Positions 9,201 through 15,748 of a stretch of 26,930 bases of DNA are shown here, one piece after another. The position numbers were made by a program, and so were the translations under genes. Source of the DNA: JAWOJB01 sp046484325. Lineage in GTDB: Bacteria > Actinomycetota > Acidimicrobiia > Spongiisociales > ZC4RG35. The first letter of the stretch is position 1, and each line of letters opens with the position of its first letter. The stretch covers positions 1-26,930 of the forward strand of contig JAWOJB010000034.1 of NCBI GenBank assembly GCA_046484325.1, given 5' to 3'. Below the pieces are notes generated by a model. That model was given only the letters and a program-made list of their open reading frames with translations, was not told the origin of the DNA and ran no database searches.

Positions 9201-9573
9201 AGGACGGCGAGAGCCGCTGCATCGTGGCCCGGACCGACGCCACGACGATCACGCCAGGCCCACCCTCGCGCAGGAGCCGTCGGGCCTCGGACCGGCGGGC
9301 CATCGTGGCGGCGTTCGGGGACAGGTGCTCGAACGGCAGGGTTTCCCAGGCCGGGACGAAGCCGACCTGTCCGCTGAAAAGCGCCAGGTCGACAGCCAGC
9401 TCCTCGGCGTCACGCTCGCCCGGGATCACCACCAGGAGGGGACCGTCGAGCCGGCGGGCGAGGGCCGCCAGCGCAGGGGCGCGCCCGCCGGGGGCGACCA
9501 CCCAGCGTCCGGGGACAGGCGGGAGGTCCGAGGCACGCCAGCGATCGATCAGGGGCGAGAGGGGTGGAGCCAT
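6211..9573 (-). CDS. mfd: Transcription-repair coupling factor Mfd
   Basis: This 1120-aa protein is a complete Mfd, which removes stalled RNA polymerase from DNA lesions and recruits UvrA. An N-terminal UvrB-like module (about 1-350) includes RGGILDVFPA. The CarD-like RNA-polymerase-interacting domain is at about 460-520 (GDYVVHHRHGIGRFEG, DRLYVPTDQL). RecG-like translocase motors follow: Walker A GDVGFGKT (611-618), DEEQ box (712-715), TATPIPRTLEMAL, TTIIESGLDLP and QLRGRVGRS. A C-terminal TRCF domain (about 985-1080) contains LPESYVPEQ. The ATG at 9573 lacks a Shine-Dalgarno; a TACGAT box 10 nt upstream suggests an almost leaderless transcript. Confidence 0.98.
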   Translation of the reverse strand: MAPPLSPLIDRWRASDLPPVPGRWVVAPGGRAPALAALARRLDGPLLVVIPGERDAEELAVDLALFSGQVGFVPAWETLPFEHLSPNAATMARRSEARRLLREGGPGVIVVASVRATMQRLSPSSPEPFRLARGEEAPLPELARVLAALGYHRTDRVEARGEFAVRGGILDVFPAQAEEPVRLDFWGDAVDDIRVFAVGDQRSRDPLDALEAFPAREFRADPDVAGVARGLARSEPWNASIWDRLAEGHLFEGMESWMPWFAPDRSLVSEVPAGGAVVLVDPTRAADRGRELIDEEASLAEALAPTWGAGAPAAGVHPGLFLDLDEALAGAPVLELPPVPAGPADRVLSVRGLDATPGEPESVAGALARLRAQGVVTVVAMDGAAAADRVARILAESGLALDRKERLERAEPAVIASGIHLGAVLPDQGFAVLGEQEIAGRRRAHRRVTRRTAAVGEEYGDLREGDYVVHHRHGIGRFEGLVSRTMAGVERDYLVVAYAAGDRLYVPTDQLAAVKRYTGGEEPRVSRMGGRDWSETKDRVRKAAAVVAEEVVRLHRLRAAAPGHAYDLDSPWQREMESAFPFEETPDQLTAIVDVKADMQTDRPMDRLVFGDVGFGKTEVAVRAAFKAATSGKQVAVLCPTTLLAQQHQQTFSERFAPYPLRVEMLSRFLTPRQSQAVVDALATGEVDVVIGTHRLLSDDIRFKDLGLLVVDEEQRFGVVAKDRIKRMKVGVDVLTLTATPIPRTLEMALTGIRDVSHIRTPPEDRHPILTFVGPFDEQAVSAAIRRELLRDGQVFYVHNRVRSIDRALARLRELVPDARYAVAHGQMSEAQLEQVMLDFWAGEYDVMVATTIIESGLDLPQVNTLIVERADLLGLAQLYQLRGRVGRSSQRAYAYLFHPPDQSLTEEAHRRLEAIGEAADLGSGFRLALKDLEIRGAGSVLGEVQSGHVAAVGFDLYAELVAEAVEQLEGRTGEHAEPVEVRIELPVDAHLPESYVPEQSLRLEAYRRLALATVESEVDDVAGEWEDRFGAKPPAAAALVEIARLRVEAVRVGLREIVKLRNEVRLGPVDLSASQEVRLARLQPRSVLRASEGVVFVPAPGDLVAGLLGFLRAMWPPGG

Positions 9574-9583
9574 GGACGATCGG

Positions 9584-9589
9584 ATCGTA
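9584..9589 (-). promoter_or_regulatory. Candidate -10 box (TACGAT) for mfd
   Basis: TACGAT followed by 10 nt and the mfd ATG. A start 6-7 nt downstream would leave a 5' leader of only a few bases, consistent with the lack of a ribosome-binding sequence. Confidence 0.35.
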
Positions 9590-9611
9590 GGCCGGGCCGG
9601 GTCGAGCGGGT

Positions 9612-10064
9612 TCAGCCGGTGATGTAGGTGCCGGTCCCCACCGCCACCAACACCCCGGCCTCGTTGTGCAGCTCCATCCGGGTGACCGCCACCCTCCGGC
9701 CGGCCCGCAGGGTGGTGCCCCGGGCCTCGAAGCGCTCACCCGATCCGGGGCGCAGGTAGTCGATGCGGAGGTCGATCGTCCCAAAGCGGGAGAAGATCTC
9801 GCCGACCTCGTCCATGGTGGTGGGGGCGGCGTTGGCCAACACCGAGCCGAGGGCGGTGAGGCCTCCCACCAGGTCGAGGGTGGCGCTGATGACGCCGCCG
9901 TGGAGTACTCCGGTGGCGAAGTTACCGACCAGCTCGGGGCGCATGTCGAACGAGACGAGGGTTCCGTCGGGCCCGAACCGATCCACCCGCAGCCCGAGCT
10001 GGTGGTTGAACGGGATCTGGTCGCTGATCCCGGCGACGGCCCCGGCGATCTCGTCAGGGGTCAT
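9612..10064 (-). CDS. Hotdog-fold acyl-CoA thioesterase (PaaI/YigI-like)
   Basis: This 150-aa single-domain hotdog protein has the thioesterase signature VLHGGVISATLDLVGG (His55-Gly-Gly near residues 53-68), preceded by a PELVGNFATG loop and followed by LRIDYLRPG. This pattern matches PaaI/YigI-type thioesterases that hydrolyse acyl-CoAs. The natural substrate is unknown. Its ATG overlaps the stop of the upstream thioesterase as ATGA, so the two paralogues are translationally coupled and may act together. It is the last gene of the pgsA-SDR-thioesterase-thioesterase run. Confidence 0.85.
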   Translation of the reverse strand: MTPDEIAGAVAGISDQIPFNHQLGLRVDRFGPDGTLVSFDMRPELVGNFATGVLHGGVISATLDLVGGLTALGSVLANAAPTTMDEVGEIFSRFGTIDLRIDYLRPGSGERFEARGTTLRAGRRVAVTRMELHNEAGVLVAVGTGTYITG

Positions 10065-10477
10065 CTCGTCTCCAGCAGCGCGTAGCTGCCCGTGGCGTGG
10101 GAAACCGGCCGGTCCTCTTCGCCCTCGACCCAGACGCTCACCTGGCCCGAGATCCGGCTTCGGCCGGCCCGTAGCAGCTCGGCCCTGGCGAGCAGGTCGG
10201 CGCCGGCGGCGGGTCGCAGGAACACGATGTGGACGTCGGAGGTCACCGACATCGGCACGAGGCCCAGCACCGTGAAGGCGAGGAACCAGAGGGCGGTGTC
10301 GACGAGCGCGAATTGGGTGGGACCGCTGATCAGACCCCCGGGACGAAGGGTGGCGTCGTCGAAGTGCCAGCGGGCCACGGCGAAGCCGTCACCGAGCGCC
10401 TCGCATCTGAGCCCCTGCACGTGGGCGGACGGGAAGTGCTCGGCGACGAAGGCGTCGACCTCGGCCGGCGTGATCAT
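10061..10477 (-). CDS. Second hotdog-fold thioesterase-superfamily protein
   Basis: This 138-aa protein begins MITPAEVDAFVAEHFP. Its core LRPGGLISGPTQFALVDTALWF (about 44-65) resembles the PaaI-like subgroup in which the HGG motif is replaced by PGG/SGPT and the conserved acidic residue (Asp60) sits on the central helix. Residues 85-130 form the remaining strands. The active site therefore differs from that of the downstream paralogue, which keeps HGG. ATG 10477 overlaps the stop of the SDR gene as ATGA, and the gene's own TGA overlaps the next ATG, so all three are coupled. A substrate cannot be assigned. Confidence 0.82.
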   Translation of the reverse strand: MITPAEVDAFVAEHFPSAHVQGLRCEALGDGFAVARWHFDDATLRPGGLISGPTQFALVDTALWFLAFTVLGLVPMSVTSDVHIVFLRPAAGADLLARAELLRAGRSRISGQVSVWVEGEEDRPVSHATGSYALLETR

Positions 10478-11451
10478 CGCCGCTCCAGCAGCCCGCGGGA
10501 CTCGAACCACTCGATCATGCGCCGGAGGGTGTCCTGCGGGCTCGTGTACGTCAAACCCAGCTCCCGAGTCGCTTTCGAGCCGTCGTACAGGTGCCCGTGG
10601 CGGAGGGTGCGGACCATCTCCCGGCACACCGGGGGTCGCCGTCCGACCGCCCGGGCGGCGACTTCGATGAGCGTGGCGCCCGCCGAGGCGAGCCCACCGG
10701 GCAGGTAGCGCACCGGCAGGGCCCGTCCCAGCACCTCCTCGAGAAGCCTCACCGCATCCCGGGTCCCGCGGCTGAAGGAGTTGAGGACGTACCGCTCGCC
10801 AGGACGGCCGTGGTCGGCCGCCAGCAGGTGGCCCCGGGCGCAGTCGTCGATGTCGACGATCGAGATGCTGCTGTCGACGAGCACCGGGAGCCGGCCCCGA
10901 ACCAGATCGAGGATGAGCTTGCCGGTCCCGGTGGCACGGCCGGGGCCCTGCACCGAGGACGGGTTCACGACCACGACCTCGAGGTCGTGGCCCTCGGTGA
11001 GCACCACCGACTCGGAGAGGTGCTTCGACCGCTCGTACCCGGACAGGTACGAGCCCCGGTGGGGCGAGGCCTCCGAGCCGACCGTCCCGGCCGGCTCGCC
11101 GAGCGCCGCCGCCGACGAGGTGTGCACGAGGCGCCCCACCCCGGCCACCCGGACGGCCCGGACGACGTTGCGGGAGCCGTCGACGTTGGCCCGGATCAAC
11201 GCTCCGGGATCGGACAGGCACATGGCGTTGAGGCCGGCGAGGTGGAAGACCCGATCGGCTCCGTGGAACGCACGGATGAGGGACCGGATGTCGGTGATGT
11301 CGCCGGCGACGGGATCGCCCCCGGCCGATCGGACCCGCTCGGCCGCCTCCTCGGATCGCACCAGGGCCCGCACCCGGTCGCCGCCCGCCACCAGGTGCCG
11401 GAGGACGGCACCGCCCACGACACCCGAGGCGCCGGTGATCACGACGGTCAC
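10474..11451 (-). CDS. Extended SDR / NAD-dependent epimerase-dehydratase family protein
   Basis: This 325-aa protein is an extended short-chain dehydrogenase. It has the nucleotide-binding motif TGASGVVG (6-13), DITD, HLAGLNA, the active-site Ser region TSSAAALGE (111-119) and YERSK (Tyr139, Lys143). The C-terminal substrate domain includes VVVVNPSSVQGPG. It resembles dihydroflavonol-reductase-like and hopanoid-associated epimerases (HpnA type), so the substrate could be a sugar nucleotide, steroid or other ketone. The start is GTG at 11451, 4 nt after the pgsA stop. Its stop overlaps the next start as ATGA. The context with pgsA and two thioesterases hints at lipid metabolism, which is inference. 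Confidence 0.85.
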   Translation of the reverse strand: MTVVITGASGVVGGAVLRHLVAGGDRVRALVRSEEAAERVRSAGGDPVAGDITDIRSLIRAFHGADRVFHLAGLNAMCLSDPGALIRANVDGSRNVVRAVRVAGVGRLVHTSSAAALGEPAGTVGSEASPHRGSYLSGYERSKHLSESVVLTEGHDLEVVVVNPSSVQGPGRATGTGKLILDLVRGRLPVLVDSSISIVDIDDCARGHLLAADHGRPGERYVLNSFSRGTRDAVRLLEEVLGRALPVRYLPGGLASAGATLIEVAARAVGRRPPVCREMVRTLRHGHLYDGSKATRELGLTYTSPQDTLRRMIEWFESRGLLERR

Positions 11452-11455
11452 GGGA

Positions 11456-12016
11456 TCATGCCCCGGTGGTGGCCCGCGAGGCCTTCACGTGATCCCAGAA
11501 CCCGGACAGGTATCCCCAGCCCGAGGCGATCGTCAGGATCACCGCCACCCACATCGCCCACTGATCGAGGTAGAGGCCGGCGATCTCGGGGCCGAGCCGG
11601 AAGAAGGCCATCGAGATCGCCACGAACTGGGCGGTCGCCTTGATCCTTCCCCAGTTGGAAGGGCGCACCAGCCCGCCGTCGAGGGCGACGAGCCCGCGCA
11701 GCGCCATCACGACGAACTCCCGCATGAGGATGATGATCGCCGCCCATATCGAGATGTGATCGATCGAGACGAGCGCCAGCAGGGCGCCGGTGACGAGCAG
11801 CTTGTCGGCGGTGGTGTCGAGGAATGCCCCCAGCACCGACGTCTGCTTCCATCGCCTGGCCAGGTACCCGTCGGCCAGGTCGGTGAGGGCCCCGATGACG
11901 AACAGGGTGCCGGCGACGGCCAGCGCCCAGTCGTAACGGTCGTTCGACCTGGTCAGCACCATGATGATGGGGACCAGGGCGACCCTGGAGACGGCCAGCC
12001 AGTCGGGGATGGTGAT
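11456..12016 (-). CDS. pgsA: CDP-diacylglycerol-glycerol-3-phosphate 3-phosphatidyltransferase, apparent ATC start codon
   Basis: This 186-aa integral membrane enzyme makes phosphatidylglycerophosphate from CDP-diacylglycerol and glycerol-3-phosphate. The CDP-alcohol phosphotransferase motif is perfect: D46-x2-D49-G50-x2-A53-R54-x8-G63-x3-D67-x3-D71. Several hydrophobic helices follow, in the usual topology and length. Family homology begins right at TIPDWLAVSRVALVP. No ATG, GTG or TTG lies in frame at that point; the first ATG is inside the first membrane helix. A GAGGAG ribosome site (12025-12030) is 8 nt before an in-frame ATC at 12014-12016, and a TAAGAT box lies further upstream. ATC is therefore the best start. 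Canonical in-frame starts further upstream would overlap divergent glpD. Confidence 0.88.
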   Translation of the reverse strand: MTIPDWLAVSRVALVPIIMVLTRSNDRYDWALAVAGTLFVIGALTDLADGYLARRWKQTSVLGAFLDTTADKLLVTGALLALVSIDHISIWAAIIILMREFVVMALRGLVALDGGLVRPSNWGRIKATAQFVAISMAFFRLGPEIAGLYLDQWAMWVAVILTIASGWGYLSGFWDHVKASRATTGA

Positions 12017-12044
12017 GGCGTGCGCTCCTCGGCTCGGGCGGCCG

Positions 12045-12050
12045 ATCTTA
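12045..12050 (-). promoter_or_regulatory. Candidate -10 box (TAAGAT) for pgsA
   Basis: It lies in the 87-nt divergent pgsA/glpD gap. A start about 7 nt downstream gives a leader of about 22 nt that includes the GAGGAG ribosome site at 12025-12030. Confidence 0.4.
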
Positions 12051-12068
12051 CGTCGGGTGCCCGCCGGT

Positions 12069-12096
12069 TTGGCTCCCGCGGTGCCGTGGGTAGCCT
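12069..12096 (+). promoter_or_regulatory. Candidate glpD promoter (TTGGCT, 16 nt, TAGCCT)
   Basis: A -35-like TTGGCT (12069-12074) and -10 TAGCCT (12091-12096) are 16 nt apart. The glpD ATG follows 7 nt after the -10, so the transcript would be leaderless. This is the only leaderless candidate here with a reasonable -35. Confidence 0.5.
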
Positions 12097-12103
12097 CGAG
12101 GGA

Positions 12104-13741
12104 ATGGCCGGCGACGCGACCTGGCGCCGTGACGACCACGCCGACGCGATCCGGTCGGCGGGGTCGTTCGACGTCGTCGTCGTCGGCGGCGGGGTGACCG
12201 GGGCCGGCGCCGCCCTCGACCTGGCGGCCCGGGGGTTGAGGGTCGCACTGGTGGAACGGGGGGACTTCGCCCAGGGCACCTCGAGCCGGTCGACCAAGCT
12301 GTTCCACGGCGGGATCCGCTACCTGCCCCACTACGAGTTCACTCTTGTGGCCGAGGGGCTGCGGGAGCAACGCATCCTGCACGAGATCGCCGACTTCCTC
12401 TATGAACCGCTGGAGTTCGTGATCCCCCTCTACGAGCACCGCGGCATCGCCGACGCCCCCGACTGGGCCTGCCGGGGCTGGCGGGCACCATTGGCGCTGC
12501 GGGCCGGGCTCGTCCTGTACGACATCCTGGGCGGCCCGGGCCGGCCCGGCGAGCGCCACCGGCGGGCGGACGTCGACGAGGTCCTCGCCCTGGCTCCCAG
12601 CCTCGACCCCGGAGGCCTGACCGGGGGCTTCGTCTATTCGGACGCCCAGACCGACGATGCCCGCCTGGTCGTGACCCTCGTGAAGACGGCCGTCGGGGGC
12701 CATGGGGCCCTGGCTGCCGGGAGGATGCGCGCCGACGCCCTGCGACCCGCCTCCGGCGGCTACGTCGTCGACGTCACCGACCTCGAGTCCGGCGAGCCGT
12801 TCGAGATCCGGTCCCGGGCTGTGCTGCTGGCGACCGGCGCGTTCACCCCACCCGGTCTGCCCGGGGCCGAGCCGATGCGGCTGGTGCGCAGCAAGGGGGC
12901 ACACCTCATCGTCGAACTGGAACGGCTCGGCATGGGGGACCGGGCGATCGTGCTGCCCGAGACCGACGATGGGCGGGTCCTCTACATCATCCCCTGGCTC
13001 GGGCACGCCATGGTCGGCACCACCGACGACCCCTATGACGGCGACCCCCTCCATCCCCGGGTCGACGAGCATGAGGTCGAGTACCTGATCCGCCACGTCC
13101 GCTCCTACCTGGCCATCCCGCCCTTCGAGCCGCTGTCCGTGTTCGCCGGCCTTCGCGCCCTCGCCGCCGGCGACGGTCACACCGCCCGGGCCTCCCGCGA
13201 GCACGTAGTCGACGAGCCGGCGCCGGGGGTGGTGCGGGTGGCTGGCGGCAAGCTCACCACCTACCGCCGGATCGCCGCCGAGGCCTCGGACCGGGTGGCG
13301 AAGGCGCTGGGCGCCACCGAGCCCAGCCCCACCCGTGACCTGCCCCTCGTCGGGTCGGGGGCGGCTCGCCGGCCGCTCGAAAGGCGGCTCGAGACCGCCC
13401 GGGTCTCTGCGATGGCGGCTGCGGCCATCGCCGGCCGCTACGGCGGCGAAGCCGCCCGGGTGGCGTCGCTGGTGGAGGATCGGCCCGAGCTGGCGGAGCC
13501 GCTCACCGACGGCCGCAGCATCGCCGCCGAAGTCGTCCACGCCGTCCGCCACGAGGGGGCGGTGGCCATCTCCGACGTCACCCTCCGCCGCACCCACCTG
13601 GCCTGGTTCTCCACCGACCATGCCCGCAAGGACGCCGAGCGCATCGCCGAGCTGATGGGAATCGAGCTCGGATGGTCCGAGGACGAGCGCCGCCGGCGGG
13701 TCGCCGACCACGAGACCGAGCTCGAGGCCGAGGGGCTGTAG
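12104..13741 (+). CDS. glpD: Aerobic glycerol-3-phosphate dehydrogenase (FAD)
   Basis: This 545-aa flavoprotein oxidises sn-glycerol-3-phosphate to dihydroxyacetone phosphate and passes electrons to quinones at the membrane. The FAD-binding motif GGGVTGAG (28-35) is followed by the family signature GTSSRSTKLFHGGIRYL (58-74). A central substrate domain contains GFVYSDAQTDDARLV, then RLVRSKGAHLIV, VGTTDDPYDGDP and GGKLTTYRRIA. A C-terminal helical domain (about 435-540) contains DVTLRRTHLAW. It is full length. ATG 12104 lies 7 nt after a TAGCCT box, with no usable Shine-Dalgarno spacing. It converges on glpK, with which it forms the glycerol catabolic pair. Confidence 0.96.
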   Translation: MAGDATWRRDDHADAIRSAGSFDVVVVGGGVTGAGAALDLAARGLRVALVERGDFAQGTSSRSTKLFHGGIRYLPHYEFTLVAEGLREQRILHEIADFLYEPLEFVIPLYEHRGIADAPDWACRGWRAPLALRAGLVLYDILGGPGRPGERHRRADVDEVLALAPSLDPGGLTGGFVYSDAQTDDARLVVTLVKTAVGGHGALAAGRMRADALRPASGGYVVDVTDLESGEPFEIRSRAVLLATGAFTPPGLPGAEPMRLVRSKGAHLIVELERLGMGDRAIVLPETDDGRVLYIIPWLGHAMVGTTDDPYDGDPLHPRVDEHEVEYLIRHVRSYLAIPPFEPLSVFAGLRALAAGDGHTARASREHVVDEPAPGVVRVAGGKLTTYRRIAAEASDRVAKALGATEPSPTRDLPLVGSGAARRPLERRLETARVSAMAAAAIAGRYGGEAARVASLVEDRPELAEPLTDGRSIAAEVVHAVRHEGAVAISDVTLRRTHLAWFSTDHARKDAERIAELMGIELGWSEDERRRRVADHETELEAEGL

Positions 13742-13751
13742 CTCTCGGCCA

Positions 13752-13778
13752 TGCGCCGTGCGCATCGCGCACGGCGCA
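13752..13778. terminator. Perfect 12-bp hairpin between convergent glpD and glpK
   Basis: Arms 13752-13763 (TGCGCCGTGCGC) and 13767-13778 (GCGCACGGCGCA) are exact reverse complements around the 3-nt loop ATC. The hairpin sits in the 46-nt gap between the two stop codons, so it can serve as a two-way terminator. No T-tract follows on either strand, which is common for GC-rich actinobacterial terminators. Confidence 0.7.
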
Positions 13779-13787
13779 CGCCGGGGT

Positions 13788-15269
13788 TCACACCCAGTCG
13801 AAGGTCCTCGCCACCGCCTGCTTCCAGCGGGCGTAGCGGCGCTCCCGCTCCTCGACCGGCATCGCCGGGGTCCAGCGATGATCCTCGCCCCAGTGGCTGC
13901 GGAGCTCGTCGATCGAGGGCCACGCCCCCTCGGCGAGCCCTGCCGCGTAGGCAGCGCCGAGGGCGGTGGTCTCGACGACCTTCGGCCGGACCACCGGGAC
14001 GCCGAGCACATCGGCCTGGAATTGCATCAGCAGGTCGTTCACCACCATTCCGCCGTCCACCCGCAGCTCGGTGAGGTCGACACCGGAGTCGGCCTGCATC
14101 GCGTCGAGCACCTCGCGGGTCTGGAAGGCGGTGGCCTCGAGGGCCGCCCTGGCCAGATGCCCCCTGGTGGTGAAGCGGGTGAGCCCGGCAATCACGCCCC
14201 GGGCGTCCGATCGCCAGTAGGGGGCGAACAGCCCTGAGAAGGCCGGCACGAAGTAGACGTCGCCGCTGTCCTCGACCCCGGCGGCCAGCTCCTCCACCTC
14301 GGCCGACGTCGAGATCAGCCCGAGGTTGTCGCGCAGCCACTGGACGAGGGCGCCGGCGATGGCGATCGACCCCTCCAGCGCGTACACCGGCTCCTCCCCG
14401 TCCACCTGGTACCCCACCGTCGTGAGGAGGCCGTTCTCGGAGTGGACCAGGCGGCTCCCGGTGTTGAGGAGCATGAAGCAACCGGTGCCGTAGGTGTTCT
14501 TGGCCTCACCCACGTCGAAACAGGTCTGGCCGAAGAGGGCCGCCTGCTGGTCGCCGAGGATGCCCGATATGGGGACCCCCGCCAGCGAGCCCACCCCTGT
14601 CCCGACCCGGCCGACCGACGGGACGATCCGGGGGAGCATCGACCGTGGCGCGCCGATCGCCTCGAGCAGGCCGTCGTCCCAATCGAGGGTCGACAGGTTC
14701 ATGAGCAGGGTGCGGGATGCGTTGGTGACGTCGGTGACGTGCATCCCGCCGGTCAGGTTCCACACCACCCACGAGTCCATCGTCCCGAAGGCGAGCTCGC
14801 CCGCCTCGGCCCGGCGGCGGAGGTCGGGGTCGGAGTCGAGCAGCCACCGCACCTTCGGGCCCGAGAAGTAGGTGGCGAGCGGGAGGCCGGTCTCGGTCCG
14901 GAAGCGGTCGATCCCGACGTCCCCGGCCAGTTCCCGGCAGAGAGCATCGGTCCTCGTGTCCTGCCACACGATGGCGTGGTGGACTGGCCTGCCTGTCTCC
15001 CGGTCCCACACCACGGTCGTCTCCCGCTGGTTGGTGATCCCGACCGCGGCCAGGTCGGTCCCGGTGACGTGGGCCTTGCCGAGGGCGCCCCCGATCACCG
15101 ACCACATGCGCTCGGCGACCTCGACCGGGTCGTGCTCGACCCATCCCGGCCGGGGAAAGATCTGGGCGTGCTCCTCCTGGGCGACCGAGACGATGCGACC
15201 CTCGCCGTCGAACACGATGAAGCGGGTGCTGGTCGTCCCCTGGTCGAGGGCGCCGACGAGCTCGGGCAC
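13788..15269 (-). CDS. glpK: Glycerol kinase
   Basis: This 493-aa FGGY-family kinase phosphorylates glycerol to glycerol-3-phosphate, the substrate of the neighbouring GlpD. Landmarks: ALDQGTTSTRFIVFD (7-21), GITNQRETTVVWDRETG, VWQDTRT, FGTMDSWVVWNLTGG, the nucleotide-binding GILGDQQAALFGQ and NTYGTGCFMLLNTG, and LRVDGGMVVNDLLMQFQAD. I chose GTG 15269: it begins MPELVGALDQGTT and has GGAGGAG 5 nt upstream. The frame stays open further upstream, but that stretch has no homology look. The length fits the family (about 500). glpK is convergent to glpD rather than in an operon with it, and no glpF-like channel gene is nearby. Confidence 0.97.
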   Translation of the reverse strand: MPELVGALDQGTTSTRFIVFDGEGRIVSVAQEEHAQIFPRPGWVEHDPVEVAERMWSVIGGALGKAHVTGTDLAAVGITNQRETTVVWDRETGRPVHHAIVWQDTRTDALCRELAGDVGIDRFRTETGLPLATYFSGPKVRWLLDSDPDLRRRAEAGELAFGTMDSWVVWNLTGGMHVTDVTNASRTLLMNLSTLDWDDGLLEAIGAPRSMLPRIVPSVGRVGTGVGSLAGVPISGILGDQQAALFGQTCFDVGEAKNTYGTGCFMLLNTGSRLVHSENGLLTTVGYQVDGEEPVYALEGSIAIAGALVQWLRDNLGLISTSAEVEELAAGVEDSGDVYFVPAFSGLFAPYWRSDARGVIAGLTRFTTRGHLARAALEATAFQTREVLDAMQADSGVDLTELRVDGGMVVNDLLMQFQADVLGVPVVRPKVVETTALGAAYAAGLAEGAWPSIDELRSHWGEDHRWTPAMPVEERERRYARWKQAVARTFDWV

Positions 15270-15295
15270 GGTGACTCCTCCGGGTCGATGCGCCG

Positions 15296-15301
15296 ACGGT
15301 A
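15296..15301 (-). promoter_or_regulatory. Candidate -10 box (TACCGT) for glpK
   Basis: TACCGT lies 26 nt before the GTG start, giving a leader of about 20 nt with the GGAGGAG site. The sequence TACCGTCGGCGC is identical to the one before the AlkA-type gene near 20.82 kb. Confidence 0.4.
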
Positions 15302-15714
15302 GCGGGACCGAGATCGCCGGCCTTCGAAGGAGACCCGTCGGAGGGTTCCGATGCCGGAGACGAGGCGGCCGGGTTGCTGGAGGCGCAGGGGGGCCCCGGG
15401 CTACTCCTCGTCGTACGTCGTCCTCGTGGGCGTCTCCCAGGGCCCAGAGGGGTCGCCGGTGGACTCGCCGGGCTCCCACGCCGCTCCGGGGTTCAGCCCT
15501 TGCTGAGGAACGCCACCATCTCTGTGACGAGTGGACCACCTGGGACATCGGCGGTACCCCGAACAGCTGCACGACAGACGGCTCCGGTGCCTGCTCGTTC
15601 ACCCGCACCGGGATCCGCAACAACGTCCGGACGGTGACCTGGACCTACACGGCCACCGAACAAACCGTCACGATCCTGAGGCCGTAGAGCCGGCCTCGCC
15701 CGCCGATCCCGGTC
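15302..15714. other. Largest stretch without a confident gene, between glpK and the VOC gene
   Basis: No frame here looks like a complete gene. 15302-15519 shows only Arg/Pro/Gly-rich shadow translations. On the minus strand a frame ending near 15405 reads AAWEPGESTGDPSGPWE, which looks protein-like but has no start codon and is cut by stops. On the plus strand 15526-15687 reads like the tail of a secreted-protein gene and is listed separately. The base composition of about 15600-15680 is visibly less GC-rich than its surroundings, as expected for a decayed or foreign fragment. Confidence 0.5.
15526..15687 (+). pseudogene. Possible 3' remnant of a secreted Ig-like/surface protein gene
   Basis: The frame reads DEWTTWDIGG, then SCTTDGSGACSFTRTGIRNN and TVTWTYTATEQTVTILRP before a TAG at 15685-15687. 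From memory, this resembles the last beta-sandwich repeat of bacterial extracellular proteins, where SCTTD-x-SG-x-C is followed by an alternating hydrophobic strand (V-T-W/F-T-Y/V). No start codon or upstream domain lies in this frame. Just upstream, a different frame reads NATISV, which would join sensibly if a frameshift lay near 15520-15526. I infer a truncated, frameshifted remnant; it could also be a chance open frame. Confidence 0.35.
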
Positions 15715-15744
15715 GTGGCCCCGCCCCTTCGGGGGCGGGGCCAC
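15715..15744. terminator. Perfect 13-bp hairpin with TTCG tetraloop
   Basis: Arms 15715-15727 (GTGGCCCCGCCCC) and 15732-15744 are exact reverse complements closing a TTCG loop, the exceptionally stable C(UUCG)G tetraloop in RNA. It starts 4 nt beyond the VOC gene stop on the minus strand and 27 nt after the plus-strand remnant stop. It is therefore a strong intrinsic terminator candidate for the VOC transcript. There is no T-tract. Confidence 0.75.
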
Positions 15745-15748
15745 CCCG

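Noticed and set aside
11456..14011. Very long open frame on the minus strand antisense to glpD
   Set aside because: Only its last 186 codons encode PgsA. The rest is the antisense of glpD, is low-complexity (Gly/Asp/Val/Pro-rich), and has no family motifs.
15400..15500. Minus-strand frame reading AAWEPGESTGDPSGPWE
   Set aside because: It looks protein-like but has no start codon before an upstream stop. It is kept only as a note in the gene-free stretch.
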